A program made the position numbers and the translations under genes. The notes beneath the pieces are model-generated. The model made no database searches. It had not been told where the DNA came from and saw nothing but the letters and a program-made list of their open reading frames with translations. This document shows, piece by piece, positions 1-11,864 of a DNA stretch of 64,000 nucleotides (the first letter of the stretch is position 1; each line of letters begins with the position of its first letter). Source of the stretch: Seminavis robusta (lineage: Eukaryota; Bacillariophyta; Bacillariophyceae; Naviculales; Naviculaceae); the NCBI GenBank assembly GCA_903772945.1, contig CAICTM010000100.1:1-64000 (forward strand), in the 5' to 3' direction.

Positions 1-290
1 TGATTAGTATTGTATTGACTGGATACAGTCAACGCATTTACATTCACATGAAAGTCGCCTTGTGTTCTTCACATTTTAAAAGTTGGCTCCTAATTTTTCG
101 GAGTCGCCTGTGATTTGATTCGACGCTTGATCTTTTTTCAATGACTGACATTTAATGACGTACGAGGTGCAATGCGAATCTCAGAAGGTAGTTGTAGTAA
201 TAAAATTTTTTATATACAGATTAAATTACCCTATATCACTACCGTTAATACTTATAACAAGAACCCGTCATCTCGCTGGAACATTTCATC
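1..290. other. Non-coding flank, nothing recognised
   Basis: AT-rich sequence with no convincing open frame. It lies just beyond the C-terminal end of the decayed PIF1-type helicase (minus strand), so it may hold the 3' end of that element, but I see no CTRR terminus with a stem-loop that would mark a Helitron end. Confidence 0.4.
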
Positions 291-2400
291 TTATTTATCT
301 TCTCCTAGGACAGATAGCCCAATAGTATCCTTATATCTTGCAAGCATGTCTCTCATTTGTTGTGGCATGGCAAAGTTCTTTGGATCCCAATCCTGCTTCT
401 TCAATAAGAACAACCCACTCATGGTTCGCACCATTGATAACACCACGTAAGACCAGTTTTTACAGTATCGCCATGAATGTACTAATAACCACACTGCAGT
501 ATAACCATGTAATTTGTGTACAGTTGTAGCAGAATTGCTGATAATCAGGAACTGCTTACCCTTTCGGCTTTGTTTCATTGGAGGATATAACCAAGAAGAT
601 GATGTCTGTAAAAACCTTTCTCGTCATAAACCGCTTCAGGGTTTACTGATAGTGGTAGTCGCTTTGCATTCCTTGTGACATCTTAACAAGTTGAAAAATG
701 AGCAAAGATATTTCGACGTTAGGAGGCCTAACGTTAATAGTCATCCGATTTTCATAGTATTCACTAAGAGGATACGAATTTTGACCCAGTAACCCTATTG
801 ACCCTGAAGAAAAATTTCGCCGATCTATAGGCAAAAGCTGTTGTCGAGTTGAATAACTATGGGGGTGCAACCATGCTTCACATTCACCTTTCTCAAAAAA
901 AGCAGAGATCCATTGGCTTCTACATTCGGAACATTCGTGTACTCTGTAAACATTACAGGACACCCTGATATTTATACTTCAATGTCAGGGATGATGGCTC
1001 AACCCTTACATAGTTTTTCGGATAGACGTCAGTCTTCAGAAATGTCGCGAACGGGTTATAACGGAGTTCGTGCACATGTTTTGAAAAGATAGTTAGTGGT
1101 CTTTATTTTAAATCAAGCGTAGAAATTGCTCTTAACAAGGTAGACAAGTTGTACCCTTGCTTTGATTGGACCTATTTGAAGACTTCGTGTGTCTCTGACC
1201 TTATGAAAATGAAGTTACTGCTTCTCAGCACGGATCATCAGCAGGTGTTCCTTCGCAACCGCCAAACTTCTCTCGCAGATTTGTCTGAGTGTTGAAAATA
1301 GTCGATCTTCACGATCTCGATTTGCATGAATAAATGTAGCACGGTTGAGTGTTTCCTTGTGTGCCTACATGATGAAATGAGGGCTGTGGTCCAACCCACA
1401 TGCGGAGGAATTTATGTCTATGTCATGAGTTCTCAATATCTCTCTCTTTTCTGTTTGGTCGCCCTTCACGAATCAGTCTATCTACAACAGCGTATCAGTA
1501 TTTGGAGCCACCCCATTTTCTCAGGAATCGCCACAGTCTAATTGAAGGCGGGGATGCATTCAGTCAGTAAACTCTTGAAATAAATGATTCAGCTATTGAT
1601 GAGAGTCTTGTAATGTTGCAGAGAGGAAATTGGTGTGTAGCTGTAATATTGTTAAAGTTGCATGAGGGGCGTGGACAGCAAGACATGGATATATTGAGAC
1701 CCCGCCATTTCCTCGAAGAGTTTCAAGTTGAGAGTAGTCCGCCGCGAACACCAAGTTAAATCCCCCAAATGGTTGGTACTCGTCTTGCATTTTAAGAGGG
1801 TCTTGCGCCATGTGATAGGTGGATATTTCTTCAATAAGTCTCAAGTTCCTCCCTTTCATCTGCTGGATAATAGAAAAATTTGCGTCGAGATGATAGCATC
1901 GTGGTCACATCCTCTTCCCTGATTGCTACTACCACCGTTACATGGTCGCCACACTTTCACGAGTTCTGTTCAATCACACAGCTGAATGCGTTTTTTCCCC
2001 ATGTAGTATTGTAGAAGCAACCCTCGACATAGCAGTGACAACTATGGTTCGGTCGTTAAATTGATGATCAATCAAACTGCTGAATTCTTTGCCATAGGCT
2101 ATGACTAAGTCAATTACGTTAGTCTTCCCACTTCCTCCGGGCCCATGTAGAAGAAGAATAAGTTGGGTGCCACGACTTCCCTTCAAAATCAAAGGTTTTT
2201 ACGAGAAAGTCGGACTTTTGTCTTCAACACCATATCCGGGACTCCATCCTCTAAGTCCACTTTTTCAGCTTCCTCATAAAAAGTCAACAAGAAGGCTGCA
2301 ATGTTACAAACTCGAAAAGCCCTTCTCGTTTTGTCGTCCAGATTGGCAGCCGTTGCCCAGTCATTTATACTTCTCACGCTTCCATTCGCCTGCGACACTT
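291..2400 (-). mobile_element. Decayed PIF1/Helitron-type helicase remnant
   Basis: Minus-strand pieces in several frames keep the order of PIF1-family helicase motifs. A Walker A loop (HGPGGSGKTNVID) lies near 2106-2150, a Walker B-like LIEEIS near 1828-1850 (DEIS in intact proteins), an AADYSQL motif III near 1720-1760 (usually GDxxQL), and the C-terminal signature YVVLSMVRTMSGLFL near 405-470. PIF1 helicases unwind DNA 5' to 3'; Helitrons carry such a domain behind a Rep nuclease. The frame is interrupted many times and the acidic residue pair of Walker B is changed, so no working enzyme is expected. No Rep HUH motif was found, so the Helitron assignment is by similarity of the helicase only; a broken host PIF1 paralogue is the alternative. 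Confidence 0.75.
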
Positions 2401-5220
2401 CAACTTGCGGATTGTACTTAAATAAATTTGCCCTTTGGATGCACTACCGTTTGTTAAGTAGAACTTAAATGATCTTGTGATATCGATGTGTATGCGGTTT
2501 CACTTTGCTTCACTTTGTAGTGCCAGTCGTATGAAAGTCAGCACTTATGATAACAAATTCGTCTTCATATAACGAATTCTCAGGAATAGGTAACTGCACG
2601 TTGTATACTGCGTTGTCTCTTCCATTGTTACGTATAGCCTTAAAACTAAGACCATCAAACGTGCTTGCCAGAAAGTCCTGGTTTGAATCTGTTGTGCCCC
2701 GGCTCTCAAGATCACGTATCCAATCTCCGTAAACCTTTTGAATCAAGATCATCTTCTTAATTGTTCTTGTGTTTACCATCATATCAGGAATGTCGATTTT
2801 CGTACAGATGTTTCCTTCCCAACTGTTCTTCCATGGTACTTTAGGGCTTGAGTAACTCGTTGAAGTCATTCCTTTTTTACACCTTATTACTCGGGTTGTT
2901 GAAAGCGGTTTCTTGAATGTTCTGGATTAATGACAGTTTCCTTTCTGAGAAGACGTCGGGTTCTTCGTTATTCGTTTTTCTCAGAACATCGTATTCTTAC
3001 ACTTCACGAAGTCTTTTAGCGAAAGCAAAGTTGGTTTGGGGTACGGACTTCTTTTAATCAGCCAAACATCGATTAGGCATGCGGAAGATTACGCAAAGCC
3101 AACGCATCCCACTTGCCGCTTAAGTATCCATTGGCCTGGTTTGCGACGCAGCGTTCGCCAGGATTATTAGGGACATCGTAGGTATTCATTCGCCCAAAAC
3201 TCGCGCTGCATTTGGAACCCATTGTATGGCCCCGAAACATGTTCTTCTTTATCGTCGAAATTACTCCGGCTGAAGTTTCACCAGTTAAAACCCCGTCGTT
3301 TCCTTTGTTCGCTGATGGATGCACGAAGTGCCCCGTGTCAGCCATAAAAGGCAATTTCTCCTCATAAGTTCGCTGACGCTTCCGACTGTGGACACTCTTC
3401 ATGTGGTTATGTTCATCTGGATAAAAGTCCCTGTAAAACCGCTCTTCACTGAACTTCTCATCGTTAGAATCTTTGTTTCGACACAAGAATTCAGCTGACG
3501 GAGCCTGGCTTCATCAAGTAAGCTGACCACTGTTGGTGTGATATGTGTTCTGATGCACTTCTTGTTGTGATTTTGCAACAGCACTCATCTTGTTGGAAGC
3601 TTCGGACAGTTGAGAAAGCGATGTGAAAATTAGAACCTTGATTTGTTCCTGGTAATGAATGAGGCCAATTATGGACCAATGATATTTGAATTGTTATGTG
3701 CAAAAGCTTCACGGCAGATCCGACTAAGAGCCTCCTTGTCATCATATTCATACACTCTTCCGTTAGGGACTTAATAGCACGTTCAACAGTAGCATACTCG
3801 GCCGTCTCGTCTTGCTGCGTAGACTGTTGTTGGTACTTCATCTGATATATGGACAAGGGTCCAACCGTAATAGGAGATACGTTGCTGTTGCATTCAAACT
3901 TGGACTCTGAAATAGCCTTGCTCGACTGATTCTGGAACAGTTCATACGCATTCCTTTTCGGATTTGAGATTTTAGTCCACTTAATGGCTGTTTCGCGGGG
4001 AACCTAGCTGACCCGGTACCAATCAAAAACCACTCTTTGGTTTCTTAGATCATTTCCTGCACCACCTAGTTGTTCCCCGACCCGAAGGCTCGTGGTCAGT
4101 GTGAAAGCTTTGTTATCGCATTTTCGCTGCTTGGTGTTTTAGCGTTCCCACTGATGTATGCTGTTTTTGAGGACAGCGCTTGTTTGTAGCACTCTGACAG
4201 ATGTCGCTTTGACATGACAAAGATTAAGTTTGGCAGGTGATTCGATTGATGGGTCTTGACTACCATGGACTTGAATAAAATGCACATTGTAGGTGTTTCA
4301 GATACTTTTGTGGTCATCTCTGAGGATAGCTCTTCTGAATCCAAACAAACAGCCGAGTCTTTGCATTTTGGGTTTTAGTGGCCATGATGTTCCGACTAAT
4401 ACCGCGTGTGTAGTATCTAGGAATCACATTTCGATTATCCTTATTCTACCAACTGTTCGAGATAACATACGCCTGAGGTCAACAGAATCCGTTCATAAGG
4501 TTAAATTCGATTTATCTCCGCCAACGTGATAAACGGTAGTATATTTGCAAACTTTTTCCCAGAAGATCCCAGGTTATGTACCCCTTCTTATGTTCATTTT
4601 CAAATCAAGGTACCGGAGAATGCGTACTGATCCGACCAGCAACCATTGCAGGGGTGAGAGCCGAAAACTCCCTGGAACACCTTTACAGGCATTGACTCAG
4701 AAAGATCCAGAATTAGTGGAAGGAGAGTGTCTCCCGAGTATCCTGTATGGGGAAATCTCGTGTGTGTAGCATCCGGTGTCAGTTGTGGTGCTTTCTTGAA
4801 AGGCACCTACCTTGCATTCGGAAATTCTCTTTCCGTTGCGTTCTCGCTGCGCACAAAACAACTTCTTGCAGCTTAAATAAATTCTTGATCCAAACTTTAA
4901 GATGGGTGTGCACTGATTTTCGGCCTTGTTCTTCAAAATGCTGCTGCCATTCTGGCTCACAGGCCATCCTTCCACCAATTAAGGCTCGTCGTCTCTTCTG
5001 TTAGAACATGTTGTTCTGTTGGAGCAACAGGTCCCAGTGACATATAACTTCTTCAATAAATGCTCAGAACGACATAGATCGTAGATTGGAAGTGTCCTTA
5101 GTGCTTTGGGAACATATATAACGAGAGCTATGTCTCCTTTTGTTGCTTTACGGTTCTTGTAGGAAATTCCTCGTCCTTGCACTTGCATCTTCCCAATCAA
5201 CGTCCGGCCCTTCCACTTCT
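2401..5220 (-). mobile_element. Probable upstream part of the same decayed element
   Basis: Several minus-strand open stretches of 60-140 codons (for example 2510-2869, 3073-3486, 3491-3856, 4096-4344, 4697-4978, 4979-5200) run in the same direction as the helicase remnant, in changing frames. None has a motif I can name with certainty. Their strand, order and spacing suit the long N-terminal region that precedes the helicase in large Helitron or PIF1-like proteins. This is inference from context; a comparison of the six-frame translation with diatom Helitron proteins would settle it. Confidence 0.35.
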
Positions 5221-8200
5221 TTCCCGCATTGCTGAAGTCTTCTATTTAGCAGCCATGTGGATTCTTCGTCATCAAGCATCCACTTGTACTAGTACATGTA
5301 CCCGCTGCAGCCACCAGTAGATGGATTCATATGAGAGGATTACTCGGGTACATCTAGCCAGACTTGAGTGCATGCTTCCATATATGCTTGTTGACTCTGG
5401 GCAGCTGTGACTTTGCTGATAGCAGAAATGTTACTGGGCTATTTTATCCATGAGATATGCACTTTGGCTTTGAAGGTGATCCGGCGGACTGTGGATTATT
5501 CCCTGGATCTAAGAACGTCTGGAATGACTTGAATTGTTTTATAGCCCTAGACTACTGAACGTATCATTCGTAGTTCCATTAGACGCGTTCCTGCAAATTG
5601 CAACTGTTTGAATATACCTTTACAGAAAAACTCGTTCCCCTTTAACTTAGAAGTTCGAAAAAGGGTGATCTCTCTTTTTGGAAAGTTCGGGATTTTTGCT
5701 GTCCATGACCTATAGCTAAACCAACATTTGGCTGGTTACATTGAACATTGAGGAAAAGGATACCTCTTAAAGCATTAATTGCTGAAAAAGTTGATGATGG
5801 TAATGTGCCTTAATGAGTGGAAGAAATTTCCGTTGGTCTGGGATCATGCTGACAAACACGTGCGGCCAGGCCTGTCTTCGTGTCGTCCAGTTCCTCCTAT
5901 AACTTCCGTCCCTCAAATGAGTCTGATCCTTCATTACTTCCGACGGTCAAATATGTGGAGAAGTTACAGCAAACACGTATTCCTGATCAGGCATTCAGAA
6001 ATCGTACCCTTGTAAAAGCCTTTCTGAATAGAATCTGTGGAGCTGTTAAATGCGAAGCCCTTCTCTTGCACTCTCTCCTAGGCAATGTCATTGAAGCTGA
6101 TCAGGCTCTATGTTTACTCGATCACCATTCGGCTCTCAGGTAGCCTATGAACCACCTACCATTATCGGCGTGAAAATAGTAGCGGTCTTGTATAAAGTTT
6201 TCAAGAATGGCGTGCCTGTCCAATTTCGAATTCTAGTTCATTATTTTTAAATTTTGAATCCTTCTTTTACTGCTCGATACAACGTCGTCACAAGGGTGGC
6301 ACACGACCTTCTAATCTCTGCCTTATGGTGTACGCGATTCCTTGCAATGTATCGACGTGAAGTTCCCAGCATTATTCGAGTGGTTTTTGGAGCAAGCTCA
6401 CAAGGCAGCTAAGATATATTTTGTCGGTACGATATCTCGTGACTGAGTTGCCTTACATTTTTTGGTCAATTTGGCGTTTCCATTGCGTGGCGAATTTGCC
6501 AGCAATATCTACTCGAATATTCTGCGTGTCAGGCCCATTGTTTTAGAATGTTGCGGATTGCATACGTGACCGCAATCACATTGTCAGTCTAACACGCGAA
6601 TAAAGCGTTCATGAATCCCCTTCAAGTTTTCACTTCTATCCAGCCACATAGGAGAACTTATTGTACCCTGTAAGGATTTTCATTCTGGCGTTAAATAAGG
6701 CTATCTCGTTACTTGTTTTTTCTTAGAGAATAATACCAAGACCTGTGCACATACAACAAGTATGTTGTCTTGACAAATAGCCATTAGGCTTGGCTCGTTT
6801 CAAGGCTTTCTCTTTCTTTCAGTTTCCTCGTTGAATCCTGCTCAGAATACTGGGCAACGGGATATGCATAACCCAATTTTGGCGAACCTGTGGTTGCTTG
6901 GCTTTCCCGTTAAGCATTCAACGTTGGTCGGTGAATTTATCTGACGAGTTCAACCAAGTCTCCGCTTCGACCATTACCCATTTCAGAAACCTTCAGCTAG
7001 TTAGTGGATTCCCTAAGAGCGCTTCGGAGCTGGATAACGAGTCTTCAACTGCTTTCAGCCATGGTCTACTCCAGGCGTCTTAGCATGATCTTGCGGAGAT
7101 TCTAAAATGTTACCCCTAACGTAGATGTTCTTGAAACTTCTTTAACTGATCGAAAAACAACCATTCCACATTTTTTTCATTCATGATGGTGCAGCTCGGT
7201 CGCCCTCAAATTTTACGAGAGACAAAAGCCTATTAGGGATGTATGTAAGGAGTCTTCGGTCATGGATCATCATTCTACGTACCATAAATGTGACGTACCC
7301 ACCGGTATTGAATGGGTTAGCGTTTCTGGCTTTGAACTACCTCCACGGGTCGTTGAACACAAGATTATGCGCAGTAAGTTGTTCAAATTATGGGTCTTTC
7401 AAGAGTGGAGGTACATGGACATGGACATGGTAGCTGCCACCAAGAAGAATAGAAAGCCCCACGAAGCATTGCATGTAGAGGAACACATTCTGCCATTAGG
7501 ATTTTGTGGTAGGCGAGATAGTGTTGCCATCAGAGAACGAAGACCTGAAATTCTTCCACATTTCCTTTGACGCAAACAGACCTTCGCCTCCGACTGTCAC
7601 ATACCTTGCGGGGCATATCGTTCCAAGGAGAAAATTTTTAGGACTCTTGGTAGTAATCAGAAGATAGCAATAACTTTCGTACTCTATTATCTTGTACGCA
7701 ATATTCTTTGAAGAATCCGGAAATTGCTTTCCACGAAGGTGTATATCGATCAGCATCGAACCTTTCAACTGGTAGAGGCAAATCACGCTAACTATACACT
7801 CAACCACTAAGTTAGAAAAACCAGCACGACACTTATTACCAAAGGAACAATTCAGAGCTCTATTTATCCGTGTACAATATCTTTATTTTTACAGCGAAAC
7901 CACCAACTATTCTGACATTTTCGCTAACCCACACAGTTTAGCATATATACTGATACTTTCGGATCGTTAAGTAAATCCTACGTCTTTCAGCCATCTTATC
8001 ATCCTTGAGCCGACAATTCGGAGCCCCGTCATTCCCGTAATAATCGGGTACAGTGATTGGCTGGGACTTCATTCACTTCAAGCTATTCGTGACTAAAAAA
8101 TATAACCCACCGGAAGTATCGAGAATCCGTAGTAGAAAGGGGTATCCACATGCTTCTAGATGCATTGTGCTAGCATACCCACATCGTCAAAAATATTAAA

Positions 8201-9170
8201 TGCTCAAGGTGGTTAAGAATGTAAAAATATCAACTTAATACTATGCATCCAGAGGTATCTTTCAATAACACCTAAAATTCCGACTGGCGCACAACTAAAT
8301 TTGTTAGACGGTAATTGGGCAGCAAGTTTAGGCAGGATTTGAATGGGGATTGTGTGCAGCACAACGACTCCATCACACCGGTGTATCTTGTTGTCGTTCT
8401 ACGCATATTTACCTGACCAACCAATAAGAATATTAAAGACACGACCACAGTATCGATTATCTCCGTAGGGATCTTTTCCATACCAACTGTTGGACTTTTC
8501 TTTCCTGTGGATATACCCTTGTTGGATTTCAACAGTATGGGATATAATTTTTTAGAAAAATAATAGCACCATAAAAACTGCCAAAGACCCAGAACAGGAA
8601 CCGTCTCCTAAATAATTCAAATCGAATATTTCCACGAAAACTTGCGAATTATTCTCTAAGCGAAGAACGCATGGGGTATCTGTACAAATGGCTCGCCAGA
8701 CTTTCCTTAGAGCTTCCTGGCGAACGTCTCTCATCTACCACCAACAGCCTGGTACACGTGATTTACAATGTGTCTGAATGCTGTAGTCTGGCTCTATCAT
8801 TCGAAGAATCTATAGGACTTCAAGCAGTGATTGGGCCTACCATATTGAACCTACGGGAATCTCCGCTCAATCGTGCAATGTTTTATTATCATTGCGATCT
8901 TATAGCACTCAAGCGCCGAAGATCGTAACCTTAGCGCTCTTTAATTTGCTTTATATATAGGCTTCTTTGTGCACATTTGAAAATGAACTTTTTTATATAT
9001 GCAATAGACCAATATACGCCATTCGCATCCGATCATCTTCCCTGAATTTAAAACAGTCCATATCTAAGAGATAGTGCAGCCAAAAGTCCTTCAAACATCT
9101 TCGTCATTTTATACCTATCACGTAGACAGTCTCAGATATCGAATTAGACATTCCTTCTCCACTGCCCACG
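5221..9170. other. Long stretch with no recognisable gene
   Basis: Only short open frames of chance length occur on either strand. The longest, about 100 codons at 7262-7570 (+) and 7496-7807 (-), carry no motif I know. Base composition is AT-leaning as in the neighbouring helicase remnant, and intron-like or codon-biased structure is missing. It is probably decayed repeat DNA or true intergenic sequence. Confidence 0.5.
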
Positions 9171-9177
9171 TAAGTAC

Positions 9178-10135
9178 TTGCTATTTTACCTTCTTCTGAT
9201 TGACAATGTTTTGCCTTACAACATGGCCACTCACCTCCCTCTTTCGGACTTCAATGTATATCCCAGCACACTCCCCATTATCACCCATGTGTCTTCCCAA
9301 CATGACAACCCCGATCATTCGATACACACCTCCAACCGGTTCAGAGTCGCAAAGTCGAAATTCCCGGAGGCCTACTTCCAGCTGTACTTTTTATCGGGGG
9401 AGGTCAACAGCACAGAAGAAAAAGAGCAGTCACCCCCAGGCTCTCCATGGCAGATAGGCAACAAAGCCAGACTGGGTCCAGTTTTCATACTCTAGATTGA
9501 GTCTCCACGCTGTTAATTACTCCACTGTCAAGCCTCCAAGGAAGGACTGCAATAACAATGAATATACCCGTCCTTCCCGAATGGTTTCTTCAAGTTCACA
9601 GGCTTTGTTGAAAACAAAGCTACCGGGTGTATTTACAACCGACGCAAAAGTATACACCCATGTCCTAAACAGGGCCTCTCGGTCTTTTGCTGTTTGTTAA
9701 TTCCCAATAGATCCATGAATGGCCTACTTGTTCAAGCCCTCCTATTGTTCTGCCGACTATAGCACCTGAGAATGATCGAGTGGGTTTTCAAATTGGTGGA
9801 CCCCGCTTCTCCTGATGGGGAAAAGCTCCATATGTACGAGGCCACCAACGGTACTGTTTATGACCAAAGAGGCTTCTTTGTTATCATGTGCCCTGAGGTG
9901 AAGTTGACGAACTAACTGGTGAACGTTTGTTTCCCCAGATCCCAACCCCAGATATGGCCTTGAAGTGGTTCGATGAAACCTTTAAACCGGGCTACATGCA
10001 ATACGTGTAAGACACGGCAAAGAAGGATGAAACCTAACTAGTTCTCGACGAACAGAACAAGTGGTACAAGGTCCATGACACCTGGGGTGAGCTGATCACC
10101 CACTACGACATCATGACTCACCCTTCTTAGACCAT
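9178..10135 (+). other. Unidentified decayed coding-like stretch
   Basis: Plus-strand open pieces at 9178-9495 and 9497-9700, and a protein-like patch around 9780-10130 (it reads WVFKLVDPASPDGEK and, further on, TPDMALKWFDETFKPGY), look more like former coding sequence than the surroundings. The stretch is broken in several places. I do not recognise the family; position beside another element remnant suggests an old mobile-element or gene fossil. Confidence 0.35.
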
Positions 10136-11753
10136 TGATCTTGCGCTGGCATCGCGCAATTTCTTTTAGAGAATTACGTCAGGCGAAATTACCGCACTGT
10201 ATTCTGACGACTATTGCTCTCTCGAATCTTGTTCATTTCTTTATTTAAGCGACGACAAGGCCACTGTAAATGTACTTCGTTATTTTAGCGCCTCCGTGGT
10301 CCACTCCCGGATGGCTGTTCAACGTTTTAACGTCCTGATCTTTGATTGATAATTCACTCTGTAATGACAACCACTTTGGTAAACTAAGACACTCGAGATT
10401 CTAATGTCGTTTTGTGTCGCATTAAAAAATATATAGCGGGGCCATATCATTTGATCATGACATGTTCAAATAATAAGGGAGAACACACCAAAGCGGCTTA
10501 CAATAAACGACCCAACGTATGTAATTTACAAGCACTCTACGACTAACGCTTTCACTACTAATCCCCCGGCCGCCCAACCACGTTCTATCCACCACTGATT
10601 CGCTGCTTCAAGCCTGACTCCAACTGAGTCCTATATTCGCTAATGGTTTTGCCACTACCGCCATTGGCAAACGTCTTACACAATTATTCTTGGTTTCCAA
10701 CGCCTGTAAAATGAACTTTAGAAGTCTGCATTACTTCGGAAACTTCTTCTCCGAGTAAAGCACATAACTACACGCAGAAAGCTATCATGTTCATTAATTC
10801 AAAATAAACGACAAACACCTCAGGACTCTTTTACCCTGTTCCTTGTGAATTGTTCTATTTCCGAGTATATTATTATCCATTATGAACAATAATAGTATGG
10901 AAACTCCCCATTTCACTTATAATTGTAATGTTTTAAATACACTAATTAAAGAAAAAATGAGATGAGAATCTTTCAAACTGTTATTACTCGCTATTGATGT
11001 GTCTGGGTTGGGTAAGGTCTAGGCTATCTGTCGCACCGGATATTGATCCCCGGATGTGCCCGTCACTCTCGTCAAATCCTCGTTGCAATATGGAGGCCTC
11101 CAATATTACTTCGAAGCGAAAACCCCCAATTTCCAAGTTCCAGTAGTTTGCCACATATTACGTTCAAGTTCTCGATGTCGCCACACTGATATACTGGACG
11201 AACACGGCGGGCCAAGTAGTAATACACTAGGGCGAAATAGTCAGGTCTCGGGACATAATGATACTCGCCAAAAGGGTATTTGAAGAAAGATCCGAGGAAC
11301 TTCGGTTCCTCATTCACGATCGCGTGGATACCCAATGGGCAATGGCATATGAGGAAGCCCGCGGGCAGAATTGTGATGGAGGCATTAGCCGACCCCGAGC
11401 TATATAATCTTACTATTAACATCTTACTGACTCTCACGGTATACATTTCTTCTAGTCGAATACGTAGACTTCTACAGGGCCTTCTAAGTAATGCGCGCCG
11501 GGTATAATTCAAACCTCTGCCCCCATCGGTACCATTACCCCTAAAGCAAATCGTCTCCAGGAGACGAAATTTCGAAGAACCCTTTGAAGATCGCAATAAA
11601 ATATTTTTATTGTTTTCGAATGATCTCTCGCGCATCCAAAATGCCACCAAGAGCAAAGAGCGCCACCGCCGGTAGTCTAGTTACCGTTTACATGTATGCA
11701 TTACGAGTACCCTCGTGATTGTGATGTCGTTGCTCCTCCTACGAGTACGGTGA
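10136..11753. other. Gene-poor stretch before the first intact gene
   Basis: AT-rich sequence with no motif recognised. A 194-codon minus-strand frame (11072-11656) opens with TTG, has no recognisable domain and no expected codon pattern, and is left uncalled. The region marks the border between the repeat graveyard and the gene-rich remainder of the window. Confidence 0.45.
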
Positions 11754-11864
11754 ATGTCCTATACCAGCAAATGGACATCAGAAACAGCACTGCCAGTAAA
11801 GCTCTTCCTGCATTTTGCTTCGAGTTCACGGAGAAAACCAACACACGCCAACGAGATCGTGAGC

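Noticed and set aside
11072-11656. 194-codon minus-strand open frame upstream of the TPR gene
   Set aside because: TTG start, no known motif and no supporting context. It is long for chance but cannot be supported as a gene.
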